A stretch of 64,000 nt of DNA from [Phialemoniopsis] sp. UDSM-2020 (GCA_018873225.1 JAEILZ010000003.1:4712001-4776000); one strand, 5' to 3'. Positions 24,618 to 37,071 are shown, counted from the stretch's first letter. The notes: generated by a model from the sequence alone, not told the origin. Numbers and translations: made by a program.

Positions 24618-25666
24618 CGGGGGACAGGGGGTACCGTCCGGTCCACAGGGCGCCTGCCAAGATAGCTTAGCTGTCATGTAATGGAGTAGGTATCAGCTTG
24701 CTGAAACAAGTCTCCTCCAGGGATCGAAGGGGTAGGAAAAGAGCTTATGTTAGTTCTTAGGCCATTTCCCCGGTCAGTAGACGGGGACCGGCAGTGGCCA
24801 TGGATCAAAGACGCAATACCGGCGTCAATGGCATCAAGTCAATAAATCCGCTAGCAGTCCGCTCCTACCAAGTGATTGGCCCGAATTTCGAGCTGAAAGC
24901 TGATATGATGTCAGGCGAACTGTTAAAATGAGAGTCTTGTGCTGTTTTCGATCGAGATGCTGCATTGGTTTGCATCATTCCATGGCAGATCTTTTGGAGA
25001 TCTAATGCCTGAGGAACGTCTTGAGATGGAAGTGGTACTGAAGGTTAGTATTCCGGCGGTAAGGAGTGGACAGTACGAGTATGGTTTCTAAGCTGTTAGC
25101 ATCAAAATCTGGTCATGAGTCGTCGAGAAGGCGTATGATCTTGGCAGTCAGTAGAGAGAAGTCATAGAAAGTACGCCACGGCTTGTAGCCGTGGACAAAT
25201 GCTTTCGTGTTGTTCAAGTCATACATTAGCCGCAGCACATCGAACTCGATGGCGAAGCCTTTGTACGCTTGTGTGTGTGTGTAGTAATAACGGCGCACAA
25301 TCCCATGTGTTCTCGCTTGGTGTTTCCTGAAAACCCCCTCCTTCTGCTGACTTTTCCAGAGATGTTACAGTAGTTGTCCCTTTGAGAACGAACCATCAAG
25401 TACCAGTCTCGGTCGCTGAGAAAATGAACTCCATTATTCTCCAACAAAAAAATCCAAAAGAAAGAAAGTATAAATGCAAAACAACAAAGTCAAAAGGCCG
25501 AGCAAGTTGTGTTGCCTCCCAGCTAGTTCCGTACATGTCCGTGGGTATCTTTCATCATGTCTTGACAGTCCTCACAACCGAAAAGATCATCCATCCAAAG
25601 AAAGGTCCGCGATTAATTATCGCGCAGGTCCGTTTGCAAAGGCTGTGATCGTCAATGGGAATGTCC

Positions 25667-27864
25667 TTATAGACCGTTGCTGGCGCACGTGAAGACACCG
25701 CCAACGTTGCCAGAGGTGAACTCGTCGACAATGGACTGGACACTGGCGTAGGTGCCGACAGTAAGGAAGAAGACACCGATGAGGATGATGGCGATGTTGA
25801 GTGCGGCCATCCAGTACCCGACCAGGCTGTGCTGCTTGAGGAGCTGGACACCGCCGTCGGCCTTGCGCATGCGGAAGTAGGCGACGCCCCAGAAGATGAA
25901 GCCGAAGAAGCTGTCGAAGAGGGACGACATCAGGGAGAGCACTTGTGTACTGTTAGTGATGAATAGCACGCACAGATGTCGGCGATTGAACTTACGATCA
26001 GAGAAGAAGGGAATGACCTCCGCAATGATGAAGGCGAGAATCCAAGTTGCCACTACCAAGGGTTAGATTGGATACATGCACTGGTGGCAGGCAAACACTC
26101 ACGGAGAATAGCGGCCCACGAAGCCCAGCCTATGACTGTGTGGTCGCTCTTGTGGCGAGAGCCCTCAAAGATGCGGAAGAAGACAAATCGGGCCGAGACG
26201 GATGCGTAGAGGACACCGAGGAAGATGAGGGTGGGAATCATGAAGGAGAACGAAATCTTCTTGTACAGATCATCCAAGGAGCCAAAGGCGGGGGCGGTCA
26301 TGTACTGGTTGCCGGTGTAAGCGTAGACGATGGCACCGACAAGGCTGAAGACGATGATCTCGGCGATGGTGCAGGCCCACAGAGCCTTGGGAAAATCCCT
26401 ATGATTCAGTCAGTCACGGCACGGTATGGGTCGCAAAATAGTCTCATGGTGTGCCATACCTGGGTTCCTTCATCTCAGCAATGAAGCTGGGGATGGTGAT
26501 CTGACCGATGAAGGTATAGCTGATGTTGAGGAACGCGCTGAGGCCGGCGACGAAGGTGGTGGTTGGGAGCGGGATGGCGGTGACAATTGGCTCACCGCCT
26601 ACAGCGGGCTTGCCATTGGCGTCGATGTAGTTGTCACGGGGATCGTAACCAGCGGGGTGTGGTTCGATGCCGGCAAAGATGGCAGCGAGGATGACAGAGA
26701 TGAAAGTGAAGACAGCAGTGGCAGTACCAAGCTTGGACAGCATGCTGAAAGTCCGGGGCAGCGAGCAAATCCAGCAAATGATGAACATGATGGCACCATA
26801 GGCAACGGTGCGGCAAGCAATGCCGTTTGGCATGTCGGTCATGGTGTTCATGTACTTGGCGCCGACAAGAACGTGCAGACCCTGTGATTTGGTTAGTCAA
26901 GTTCACCGGGGAATGAGCACCGGGCAAGGAAGCAGCGGACCTGGATGAACTATTGTCGAAGTTAGTAAGTGGCTTGATTAGATATAGAGGACGTGGTAAT
27001 GACGTACAGTGTTGTTCAAAATGAACATGACAGCGGTAGCCCACCATGCCCACTTCTTGTTCCAGAACAGAACCTGTCCAATATCACAGACATCGCGAAC
27101 CTCGGGGTGCCTGAGACAGAACTCCCACAGAACGAGCGACGTGTAGAGCACGATGCCAGCGACAACAATGGTCAAGATGATACTGCATCAACGGTCAGTT
27201 GGCGACCGAGGGAAGTAGAGAGTGATTCCAATCCTACCCAGGGACCAGTCCAAGAATGCTGTAAGACCAAGGGAAACTCATAATGGCCTGCAAGACAGTC
27301 AGCTAGGAGCTCTCAGCCAATAAGGAGGAGGTCGATCATTTGCGCCTGGGCACGCGATCACGCAAGATGCCCGTAGAAAGGCGTGATACAAGGGTCGATG
27401 CAAAGCGGAAATAAAAAAGAGAGGCAGAAAAAAACATCAAATGGGAAGAGTGCCATACCAAACAAATGTATTCGGAGAAGAGCAGACCGGCAGTCTAGAC
27501 ATTTGAACCATGTTAGCAACCGTTCTTTTGGATCGGGCATATGGGCAGCACGGGCGCATCTTCATTTGAAGACGGCAGCGCGATGTCTAAATACCTTTTG
27601 CCAACTGCAGGTTCGGTATTGGATGGCCTTGCCCTCCTCGTCGGCGAGCTGCTTGTCCAGAATGGCGCTGCTGCTGTCATCGGTATCGGAGTCAGAGTTC
27701 GCCATGCTGGGCATGACGGGAGCGATACGGGGACCGATCTGGGTGTTCGGACCACCAAACCAGGCGGACCAGCCGCGTGGAACGGCAGAGCCCGCGGCAG
27801 TATCATTGTCCGCGAAATCCCTACTCTTCTCCGGAGGAGGGGGCGATACGTCTTGAAGGACCAT
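25667..27864 (-). CDS. AAAP-family amino-acid transporter with 9-nt microexon
   Basis: Nine exons: 27864-27595, 27494-27459, 27287-27238, 27182-27008, 26949-26941, 26881-26460, 26398-26103, 26052-25996 and 25941-25667. They join in frame to 529 residues. A ~90-residue acidic hydrophilic N-terminus is followed by about 11 hydrophobic segments. TAGLLFSEYICLAIMSFPWS is TM1, where AAAP/MTR-type permeases have the substrate-binding helix break. Later signatures include LPRTFSMLSKLG, NISYTFIGQITIPSF and FWGVAYFRMRKADGG. These fit the Neurospora MTR-like group of neutral/aromatic amino-acid-proton symporters. The ATG at 27864 was chosen as the first in frame after the upstream stop-free leader that lacks protein character. 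The 9-nt exon encodes FIQ and is in frame, so skipping it would also keep the frame. Confidence 0.88.
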
Positions 27865-30284
27865 CTTGAATTCGGGACAAGATGTTGAAAGGTGGACAAG
27901 AGGGAAGAATGCTGCGAGATAAGAATGCTCCGAATAGAGAAGAAATGTTCCAATGATGAGCCGCGGCCTCTGGTCTTTCGCGACACGGTGTTGCGGAAGA
28001 GATGAGGGTTCAAGATTGAAGAAGAGAAAGGTGGGTGGTACGGAAGAGAAAACCCACAATCCCAAGAAGAATGATCGGGGTCACAGTTAGATCCAAGAGG
28101 GACGAAAGAAAGAGGTCGAGTAAGCAGATATGTAGAGGATGATGAGGTAGGCAGGTACTTCTGCTATGTATGGGGGGCATCGATGTCACGGCTGAAGACA
28201 AGGATCTGAGGAACCAGGGCATGGGTCCACGGCGACAGTCTGCAGTGTTTGGTACACACCTACACCTACTTCGCACTCCGTACTCTTCCAGTGCAGAGTC
28301 TGCACCCCATGGACAAGACGCGATGAGCGAATCCTGGGCGACTAGCTTACCTAGTCCCATTACTTCCCAGAACTCGGGAGAGCGCCGGAGTAGGATGTAC
28401 CAGAGTACCTACCGAGGTCATCCTCGACGCTAGTCAAAGGCTGTTGTATGTTGCAAGCAAGCCACTGAATGATCCTATTTGATGGATGCGACGAGTCGTC
28501 GACGACATGGGCAAGCAGGGCCGCGCAGGTTGGAAATAGCGAAAAATAGCCAACGGTGGATCGCCGGCGCGTCAGGGATCTCCCCACGGTGGGTACAATG
28601 GGAAGCATAGCGCAGCGAGCAGCCAGTCACGTCATGTCAGACTGGAGCCCGTGGAGGCGATTAAGCTGCCGGAACAGTGGGATTTTGTGGAAAGTTTGCG
28701 CTGAAAGGAGGGTCGGTGACTTCAAACAGAGGGAACCACAGCAGGCCTGGCAGCCCCAGGCTTGACTAATGGTGTGTGCCAGGCGCATTCACGGTGCCGT
28801 GTTTGGCGGTGGTCGCGTCCTTCCATGCTAGCAGACATTTGGAATTGGTCTTTCCGAATGAAAAGCGCATCGTGGACGGTACCTAAGGTTGATGTTTGTG
28901 GTTGTCGTTTGCCGTAGCGAGAGCCTCAGGGCAGCTTGGCAGCCAAGCCGGGAAGCCAAGAACGACAGCAAGCCACGGACAGCGGGATAAGCTTTTCTCG
29001 AGCGATCTGTCGGCGCTGAAAGGAAGAGATCGAAGGGCTTGGCTTCTTGGCCTGCTCGCATCCTTGGCCCTCCTCTAGCCCCAAGCCACCAACCAGACGA
29101 GCCGCCCCTGGCGCCCTGCTTATCCGTCACTAAAACGCAAAAAAGCGCCGTGTCTGTTCCGAAGCAGCCAAAGACGAGGCCAACTCAAGCTTAAAGCCGC
29201 CTGCAGATGACGTCAATACTCACCACAGCACGCTAGCAGGGCCTTCAGCGAATTACTGGAGCACTTGTCCCCCAAGTCTGCAGCGGCTTCGGACTGTCCG
29301 AGACCTCACAACCCCAGAGGCACGTACGTAACATTGAACCGTGGGGGGGGGGGGGTTTGCGACCGCAGAGATCGATGCGTCCTCCAGCAAATAGGACAGA
29401 CCGTGCGGCCAGACCGCCGGTGATCCTGGGGTGAGGCCTTTTGCGACCGTGGGTAATGCGAAAATGGTGGATTGCGATTCGTGGGGTTGGTGAAGGCCAC
29501 ACTGGCCAGAAGCAGAGCTTGGGAGAGCGGAAACTCAAAAAGCTCAACAACCAGAGGTTCGCGTGGTTTCAAAGCTTATGCAGAGGCATTTGTAAGAGCT
29601 GTGTTTGAGACAATTCAGAGTTGATAGGTGCGAAAGAAGTAAAAGAAGCTTTCCGCCATGTGAAGCTGAGCTGGATTCTTGTTTGGTACAAAAGCTTACA
29701 ATGAGCGGGAAGCTAAGAGTCAAGAGAAACAGGCCACCACCGCACCATCTTGCAGGTGCGGCAGGTACCTACACCGTACCTAAAAGGCAGGTATGCCTGG
29801 ATGCAAGAACCTGAGCATGTTTCATGCATTTTGAAGCTGTAAGGCAGGAGCGAGTGACCCTTCCAAATGTGTCGCGTGCCTGACCCGACAAGCTTTCTTA
29901 CGGGGCAGCTGCCGGCCAGCTGCCACGTCTCCCAGAATAGCACCACCAAACAGAGGCAGCCAGACCTGTGGCTGTGCGGACCTCACCAGCCTCACTCCAG
30001 CCCCGCTACGGAACGCTCGCCAGCTCGCCGGCCAAGGCATCAACCGCCCAACCCCCTCGCTTTTCGCAGCTTCGAGGCCGCTGAGCCAATGATTTGGTGG
30101 TGAATCACCTTGTCAGGGGCCACTTTACGCGGTGAATGGCGACAATGGACTTCACTTCGTGGTTTTGCCCGAGTCTCCCTTCTTAGCCATTATTCTTCCT
30201 GTCGGCTTCCCTTCTCCAACTCCTACAACCCTACAAAAGTCGAGATCTCGGTCCCAGAACCTCTTCACGACCCAGCATGCAGCG
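27865..30284. other. Long divergent intergenic region
   Basis: About 2.4 kb between the transporter (-) and the GIY-YIG gene (+) starts. It holds pyrimidine-rich leaders and a G13 homopolymer (29343-29355). Open frames here are short or arginine-rich and do not look coding. Confidence 0.55.
29343..29355. repeat. G13 homopolymer
   Basis: Thirteen consecutive G on the + strand in an intergenic region. Confidence 0.9.
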
Positions 30285-31565
30285 ATGCCCTTCATAGCGA
30301 ATACCCCCGAGTCCCTGATCGGCCGCTCCGACTCCAAGAATCCCTCGACGACATGCCGCGGCATCACCTCCGCAGGCCGGCCCTGCCGTCGTCCCCTCGC
30401 TACTTCGCCCGACAGCACACCGCCCCGGAACAGGTTCGGTAGGAGCAGCGGCAGCAGACTCCGCGCCGACGACCCCAGCGATGAGTCCCTTTACTGCTGG
30501 CAGCACAAGGAGCAGGCGAGCATGTCCGCACGCTCGAGCCCCGGCCCGCGGAGCTCTGTGACACCCATTCTCGAGGAGCCGCGCACCAGCATCGACACCC
30601 TCGCCGACCGACTCGGCTTGCTCGACGTGTCCCCCGAGAAGAAGAAGCAGGGCAGGAAGAACTCTGGGTACGGCGCCACGACGACCTCCAGGCCGCCGGC
30701 CAAGATGACGAGGCCCAAAGTCAAGCAGCACGTCACGTTCTGCTTCTGCTTCAAGATGCCCGTCGAGGAGGTCTCGCCGCCGCCCCGGCCCCGGCCCACG
30801 CCCGTGCAGCAGCCCCAGATGGCTATGCGGCCCGGTGCGTCCAAGATGCCGGCCCACCTCACCACGCACTCGGCCACGTCCCAGTATATGTCCCTCATCC
30901 CGCCAGGCGCCGCCCCACAGACCGCCTCGTTGCTGCTCGCCGAGCTCGCGAAACCCATCTCCCAGCTTGACGAACCCGGGTACATATACATGTTCTGGCT
31001 GACGCCCGACGACCAACCTTCCACTCCACCCGCCGACGCAGCTCGATCATTACTTACTCCTCCCTCTTCCCGGCCCAGCGGGCAACGGCGTACCAGCGAT
31101 GTTCTCGCCTCCTTTGCTACCAGCACCGGTCCCACCCCTCGAGGCGGACACGGGCAGCAGACGAAGAAAGTCCTCCTCAAGATCGGCCGCGCCACCAACG
31201 TCCAGCGCCGTCTTAATGAGTGGAAGCGCCAGTGCGGGTACAACCTCTCGCTGATCCGGTACTACCCCTACATCCCCTCCTCGCCCTCGCCCTCGCCGAC
31301 TCCGAGCCCGAACCGCAAGCGGCACAACTCCTCAGAGGCCTCACCCGGTGTCCCGCGCAAGGTCCCGCACAGCCACAAAGTCGAGCGGCTAATCCACATC
31401 GAACTCGCTGGGCTCGGCTTGCGGGTCGCGGACCGGGAGGCGTGCGAGGCGTGCGGCCGGGAGCACAGGGAGTGGTTCGAGGTCGAGGCCAACCGCCAGG
31501 GTGTCGTGGTCGTTGACGAGGTCGTGAGGCGATGGGTTACGTGGGATGAAGGGCAGAGGCGGTGA
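30285..31565 (+). CDS. T5orf172 (DUF1766, GIY-YIG superfamily) protein
   Basis: A single-exon gene of 426 residues. The start at 30285 gives MPFIANTPESLIGRSDSKNP, which looks like the conserved family N-terminus; an in-frame ATG at 30132 would add 51 unlikely residues. A Cys/His cluster near the N-terminus (TTCRGITSAGRPCRR ... YCWQHKEQ) may bind metal. After a Pro/Ser-rich middle, the GIY-YIG-like fold reads GYIYMFWL, KKVLLKIGRATNVQRRLNEWKRQCGY and, towards the end, HKVERLIHIELA and CEACGREHREWFEV. Similar proteins include fission yeast Mug113. The family is related to GIY-YIG nucleases, but an activity has not been established for the fungal members as far as I know. An internal low-complexity SPSPSPTPSPN insert interrupts the domain. 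Confidence 0.85.
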   Translation: MPFIANTPESLIGRSDSKNPSTTCRGITSAGRPCRRPLATSPDSTPPRNRFGRSSGSRLRADDPSDESLYCWQHKEQASMSARSSPGPRSSVTPILEEPRTSIDTLADRLGLLDVSPEKKKQGRKNSGYGATTTSRPPAKMTRPKVKQHVTFCFCFKMPVEEVSPPPRPRPTPVQQPQMAMRPGASKMPAHLTTHSATSQYMSLIPPGAAPQTASLLLAELAKPISQLDEPGYIYMFWLTPDDQPSTPPADAARSLLTPPSSRPSGQRRTSDVLASFATSTGPTPRGGHGQQTKKVLLKIGRATNVQRRLNEWKRQCGYNLSLIRYYPYIPSSPSPSPTPSPNRKRHNSSEASPGVPRKVPHSHKVERLIHIELAGLGLRVADREACEACGREHREWFEVEANRQGVVVVDEVVRRWVTWDEGQRR

Positions 31566-32513
31566 AGAAGGAGGGGGAAACACATGAGGGTTATTTCCCC
31601 GCTCGCTTGCGACGAACGAACAAGAAGAGAACGATGACGACGTACGACACGAGAACACACACAAGCATGATCGGTTTTGCTGCTTCTTTTAATGGCGTTA
31701 ATGGCATTTGGTATGGCATGGGAAGCATAGCATTCACATCTTAGAACGGAAATAAATAATGACCACAGCTTTTGTTGCTCGATGCTCTTTGTGCACATGT
31801 AGGCTCCAACCACCCTTCTGTGTGCCCACGTTTTCCCAGCCCAATGAAATCGTTTGTGATATCGGCTTCCAGTCGCCCTGTCTCGCACATGTACAACCGG
31901 ATACACCCTGCCGCGCCCGAGAGCTTGGTGGCATTGTATTCCACTGTGCAAGACTGGTCGATGGCAGCCAACGCGAGTCCGTCACGAATGTTTCTTCCCG
32001 GTGCATCGTCCTTCTCAGGCTGGACGTCCTCTGCTACCATCGCGCGCCTACCAATCCTCGCAATTCTTCATCTTGACGGCCTCCGGACTGGGGAGTCTTT
32101 GAGCGCATCGCATTTTTCCCATAATAGCAAAATCTGTCCGCGGCGCTACCATGGTTCATAGATCATCATGGCATTCTCTATCAAAGACTTCCCGGAAGCA
32201 TATGGTCCGGCTCGTTGATCATCACTAGGAGCTTGGCGTAGAAACACCAACCAGTGTGGCGGTACCCGAGGAATGAACGCTGTCATATCAATCTTTTATT
32301 TACTTCGTATGCACTGAAGTCAGCGCGCGTGTGGGCATGGGTAGTGAGATCGTGATTGGCTGGCAGCATATGCATGTTCTCTGCACTCGTCGGGCTGAGC
32401 TGAATCAGGCTGGCGGCAACAGGCCACCAACATCATCATTAGCAAAGCCTGTTTCTCCTCTCTACACTCTATTCAACTTCATGCAGCATGACCCAAAAGC
32501 ATAACCGCATGAC
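31566..32513. other. Intergenic, no gene seen
   Basis: About 950 nt between the GIY-YIG gene and the patatin/NB-ARC gene. No recognisable coding sequence. Confidence 0.55.
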
Positions 32514-35500
32514 ATGATGGTATGTTGGAGCCCTTGGAAGGTTATTCCCCTACAGCTAACGCGAATCTCAGGCTGAAACCTCGAGGACCGACCTTCGCCT
32601 GCTGGCACTGGACGGCGGCGGGGTGCGAGGCCTGTCTTCGCTGATGATCCTCCGCAAGCTCATGAACACGATCGATCCCGATAACCACCGAAGCCCTGCG
32701 AGTACTTCGACATGATCGGTGGCACTAGCACCGGCGGGCTCATCGCCATCATGCTAGGACGCCTGCGTATGACCGTCGACGAGTGCATCGATGCCTACAC
32801 TACATTGTCCGAAAAGGTCTTCGAAAAGAAGCACCATCGAGTCAGCTTCAAGGGGGGCCTTCGGGGGCGATTTGATGCTACCGCGCTAGAAGGAGCTATC
32901 AAGCAGACCATCAAGTCTCAGGACCTCGAGGAAAATGCGTTACTGAAGGACGTAAATGCGCCCTGCAAAGTGTGAGTGGTTTGGTTATCACATCACTTTA
33001 CAGTGCACATCATGCTAAATAATTAGCTTCGTCTGTGCAACAAGAAAAGAGAACGGCAGGACCGTTTGCCTTGCAAACTATCGATCCCCTCGTGCTGACG
33101 ACGCCGACCTTCTCAACTCGACTACAATATGGGAGGCTTGCCGTGCTACATCGGCTGCAACGACATTCTTTAACCCTATCGCCATTGGACCACATAAGGA
33201 AGTGTTTGTCGACGGTGCATTTGAGGCGAACAACCCGGTCTATACTATTTGGAGCCAGGCGCAAGATATCTGGGGAGATCAGCTCGAGTCACGTTTACGA
33301 TGTCTAGTATCCATCGGTACGGGCATGCCGGGCGTCAAGCCTATATACAACGACATACTTCGCGTCTGGAAGACCTTAAAAGCGCTTGCGATCGAGACGG
33401 AAAAGACAGCCGAACAATTCCACCGCGACAAGTCTGTGCTTGATGACGGGCGTTATTACCGTTTCAATGTTATGCATGGCTTGGAGAACATCGGACTTCA
33501 GGAGTCGGAGAATATGAACGAGATCGCTGCAGCAACGCGCAGGTACGTTGAGGCGCAGGGTGTCATCAAACAAATGAGAGCCTGTGCAGACAGTCTGGCA
33601 GGTCGAGAATGTAGGTATTTTTCGACCCATCAATTTGGACGAATTCATCTCGAACCTCTTCTGGAACCATGATTACTCATACGACATGATTAGACTTTGG
33701 CTCTTACAAGATTCCGTTCACTCTACGGGGAGTCCCCATGTCCGACAACTTTGTCGATCGACCGGCTGAAATGAATAGGCTTGAAGAGAGCCTCCTCCCG
33801 CGTCTGCATCCAACACGCAAGCGGCGTACGTTTGTCCTGTACGGGCTCGGTGGTATCGGGAAGACACAACTTGCCGCCAGCTTCGCCCGACGCCATCAAT
33901 CCACGTTCAGTTCGGTCTTTTGGTTAGACGGCAGATCAGAAACCCAGTTGAAACAAAGTATTGCCAACTGCGGTAGCAGAATTCCTCAAGGTCAGATCCC
34001 GGAGAACAGCAGAAAGACGACTTGGGAGACTGAAGAAGAGATCAACAATGCGGTGCCAGACGTATTGAATTGGCTAAGTTTGCCAAATAACACACGCTGG
34101 TTACTTATCGTCGATAACATGGACCTGGACCCTGAACTGGATCGCGACACAGGAGCCTACGACGTTCGCAAATACCTACCTGGTGACCATGGATCGGTGC
34201 TGATCACTTCACGATTAATACGACTGGCTCAGCTTGGAGATTCGATGCAGCTTATGAAAGCTAACGAACACATGAGCAAGATCATCTTCCAGGCGTGGTG
34301 GCGACGACGGTTAGATACTAGCACTGAGGCCGCAGAACTTCTCAAACTTCTTGATGGTTTACCACTAGCACTGGCCCAGGCTGCCTCATACATGCGTGAG
34401 GTTGGAATAGATGTATCGTCATACCTTCGACTTTACAAACAGCAGTGGCAGAAGCTGATGAGAATGGATTCTGCAACTCACTCGCCATTGATGGACTACG
34501 AGTATCGGAGTGTGGCAACCACCTGGGAAATTTCGTTCAAGTGTATTGAATCAGAGGATCTTCGCGCAGCGAACTTGCTTCGTCTCTGGGCGTTTGTCAA
34601 TAACAGAGACTTGTGGCATGGCCTGTTCCAAGCAGTTGTAGGCCATGCTGAACAAGAGTGGCCTCGGTGGCTTAGCGATATCTCCAGCAATGAATTCGAC
34701 TTCTTGGATGCCATTAAACTGCTCCGCCGCTATTCGATGGTTGAGGCACAAGAATCAGCGGCAGAAGTCTACACTATACACCCGGTCGTCCATGCATGGA
34801 TGGCACATATGCAGAACGGCATGGAAAGATGGGTTTTCACACAGCTAGCTGTGCGAACGATGGGCTCAATCGTTGCTCCAGGGACAAGAAGGAAATTCTG
34901 ATTCCACACGCAGACAGATGCACAAGGTGGGTGAAAGAGGCATTGGAAGCAGGGCAGAGTGCCGACGATCAATCAGTAATAAGCTCCATGCATGATCTGG
35001 CGATCTTGTTCCATGAGCATGGAAAAACACAGGAGACGGAGGCATTGTACCTGCTGGTGCTAAAGAGCTACAAGAGGGCACTTGGGTCTAACAACGAATT
35101 GACCCTCCTTGCACTCGAACAACTCGCGAATCTCTATAGTGATCAAGGGCGGTTTAGCGATGCAGAGGTCATGTTTGAGCGGGTGCTGCGCTGCTTCGAA
35201 GAGAACGATGGATTGCCAAAGCATCATGCGCAACTTACACTACTTAATCTAGGAATCTTTTATCACAAGCAAGGGCGGCTTAGCAATGCCGAGGCTATGA
35301 TGGAGCAGGTATATCGCGGTTTCCAGCAGGGTTTCGAACCACAGTACCCAACACTTAACTGTTTGGGAGTTCTCTGTTTGAATCTGGGGAGGCTTAGCGA
35401 TGCAGAGTCTATGTACGAGCAGGCACATCGAGGCTTCAAGAAGGTCTTTGGGCCACAGCACGCAAGAGCGCTCAGTGTACTCAACAACTTAGGAGCTCTC

Positions 35501-35929
35501 TTTCATAAGCAGGGAAAGCTTAGTGATGCAGAAGGTATGCTTGAGCGGGCACTACGGGGTTGTGAGAAGCTACGGGGACCAGCGCATATTTCAACACTCG
35601 AGACAGTTGTGAATCTCGGGCGTCTCTACCATGCGCAAGGTCGATTCAACGACGCAGAGGTCATGCATCAGCGGGCAATCCGAGGCTACGAGAATGCTAT
35701 AGGAAGCTCCGTCGACACATACCCTCATGCACTTTTAGCACTGGAACATCTCGGAGACACTCTTTGTCATCTTGACAGGCCTGAGGAAGCATACCGTTAT
35801 TACATTCGGGCAGAAGCTGGCTTGCGAATTGTACACGGGCCGGGCAACAAGCGACATACTCGTGTATTGTCCAAGGTTCAATCGCTCTCTCGAGCAGTAT
35901 TTCCTAACATCAAAGCATCAGGGGAATAG
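32514..35929 (+). pseudogene. Patatin-NB-ARC-TPR (fungal NLR-type) gene with two frameshifts
   Basis: The probable first exon is ATGATG (32514-32519). It is followed by a 52-nt intron with a consensus donor and a GCTAAC branch site, then exons 32572-32971, 33027-33610 and 33694-35929. Domains in order are: a patatin-like phospholipase (LDGGGVRG, nucleophile motif GGTSTGG, VDGAFEANNPV with the DGA motif); an NB-ARC NTPase (Walker A GLGGIGKTQLA, Walker B WLLIVDNMD, GLPLALAQAA); and about seven ~42-residue TPRs ending at 35929. Two one-base losses break the frame. The first, near 32686, lies between DPDN and KPCEYFDMIGG. The second, near 34880, lies between the NB-ARC end (RTMGSIVAP) and the TPR region (KKEILIPHADRC). 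Fungal NLR-like proteins of this type act in non-self recognition and cell death. An intact product cannot be made from this sequence as given. Confidence 0.82.
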
Positions 35930-36754
35930 CCTAGTGTTCTGATCAACATTGAATTGAAGCACGCAGTTCCATTGGCATCACTGGTCGAATGATATAGGGT
36001 CTGTGGCAGAGGATCGGGTTTACATGTTTAACACCCGTCTTCGTTTTCTACCAGATTACCGTTATCGCCTACGAAACGGGCAGAAATACCCACAAACTTG
36101 CTCAGGGAAGTGCTGACTTTGTATGTTTGAGTATTTGTGTATTGAAGGGATCACATGTCTGCTGTTCGTGCCTATGGATGGGCTGGCGAGGCGTATGCAA
36201 CCCGGAACTGACCAACACCTATCAAGCGCTATTGTGAATTCTCTTGAGGCTGTGGCAAACTCTATCGTATGCCGTATGATGCAGCGTGACACCATAGCAC
36301 CAGTATTCTCAATTCGAATACCAGTATTGTATCTAGTAGATTCTCACATCCTCAAGATGCCCTCGGTCTCTGTGAATTGCATTAGGCTCAGAAACTGGTA
36401 TTGGTGGTAGGATAGCTTGGCGAGCTTCAACTATTATGGCTTGGCGCTTTGATCGCCAAGTCTGGTGCTGTTCTCGTTGTATGTCCGTCTGTGAATGATA
36501 AGAGAGGTATTCTAGTTCATCTATCCCGTTCTGGCAACAAGCAGCTGATCCAATCTTCGGCATCAATCAATGGCGAGGGAGGAGAGGACATCTGAGTTGC
36601 ACTTGAGCCTTGCCGACCAGACCCCATAATTGTAAGCGTAGCATGCCGCCCTGGAAGATGCCGAGTCTTCAGTTAGTCAGCGGAACCGAGTGAAAGGGAG
36701 ATAGAAATTACACGAGGGAAATATGCCTCAACCGGGTCCAGGACCCTGATGGAG
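35930..36754. other. Intergenic, no gene seen
   Basis: This is the 3' flank of the NLR-type pseudogene and distal upstream region of the siderophore transporter. Only short open frames are present. Confidence 0.55.
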
Positions 36755-36763
36755 ATCAGATAA
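36755..36763 (+). promoter_or_regulatory. SREA/Fep1-type iron GATA site
   Basis: ATCAGATAA matches exactly the ATCWGATAA consensus bound by fungal iron-regulatory GATA repressors (SreA of Aspergillus, Fep1 type). It lies 405 nt upstream of the siderophore-transporter ATG. A second GATA core (TTATCT, minus-strand AGATAA) follows at 36779-36784. These repressors silence siderophore uptake when iron is sufficient. Confidence 0.6.
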
Positions 36764-37065
36764 GATCCTTTACACGAGTTATCTAGTAAGGATGCGGGCA
36801 AGTGTGGAACCGGCCCACGCCTATCACGACTCAGCTGAGCCCTTCTTTGTGGGGACGACAAGACGGAGGATGACCTTAGATCGATTTAGCTGGCCGTTGG
36901 GCCAGCAAGCGAGCTGCATGGTCTTACAGCCAAGACCGACCGTTGGCAAAATTCAGAGACGGGTTATCCTCGACGCGGCAATGATCCCCAACGCACGTCT
37001 CGCGCAGGGCGGATTAGGTCGGAGACCACGGCCGCTTCGGGGCATGGGTCGCGGCAAGCGGTCTC

Positions 37066-37071
37066 TATAAG
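37066..37071 (+). promoter_or_regulatory. TATA box of the siderophore transporter gene
   Basis: TATAAG about 102 nt upstream of the ATG, at the same distance as TATA elements of other genes in this window. Confidence 0.5.

Larger units (their letters stand above)
23720..25666. other. Intergenic, no gene seen
   Basis: About 1.9 kb between the xylanase stop and the stop of the amino-acid transporter. It contains a candidate poly(A) signal, a cluster of GATCG motifs (24442-24593) and a GC-rich hairpin (24601-24617), but no recognisable coding sequence. Confidence 0.55.

Noticed and set aside
30132..30284. Upstream in-frame start for the GIY-YIG gene
   Set aside because: The added 51 residues look like leader sequence, while the conserved N-terminus begins at 30285.
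32640..32715. An intron that would rescue the patatin-domain frameshift
   Set aside because: Any GT-AG pair there would delete the GGTSTGG nucleophile motif or be far below fungal intron size.
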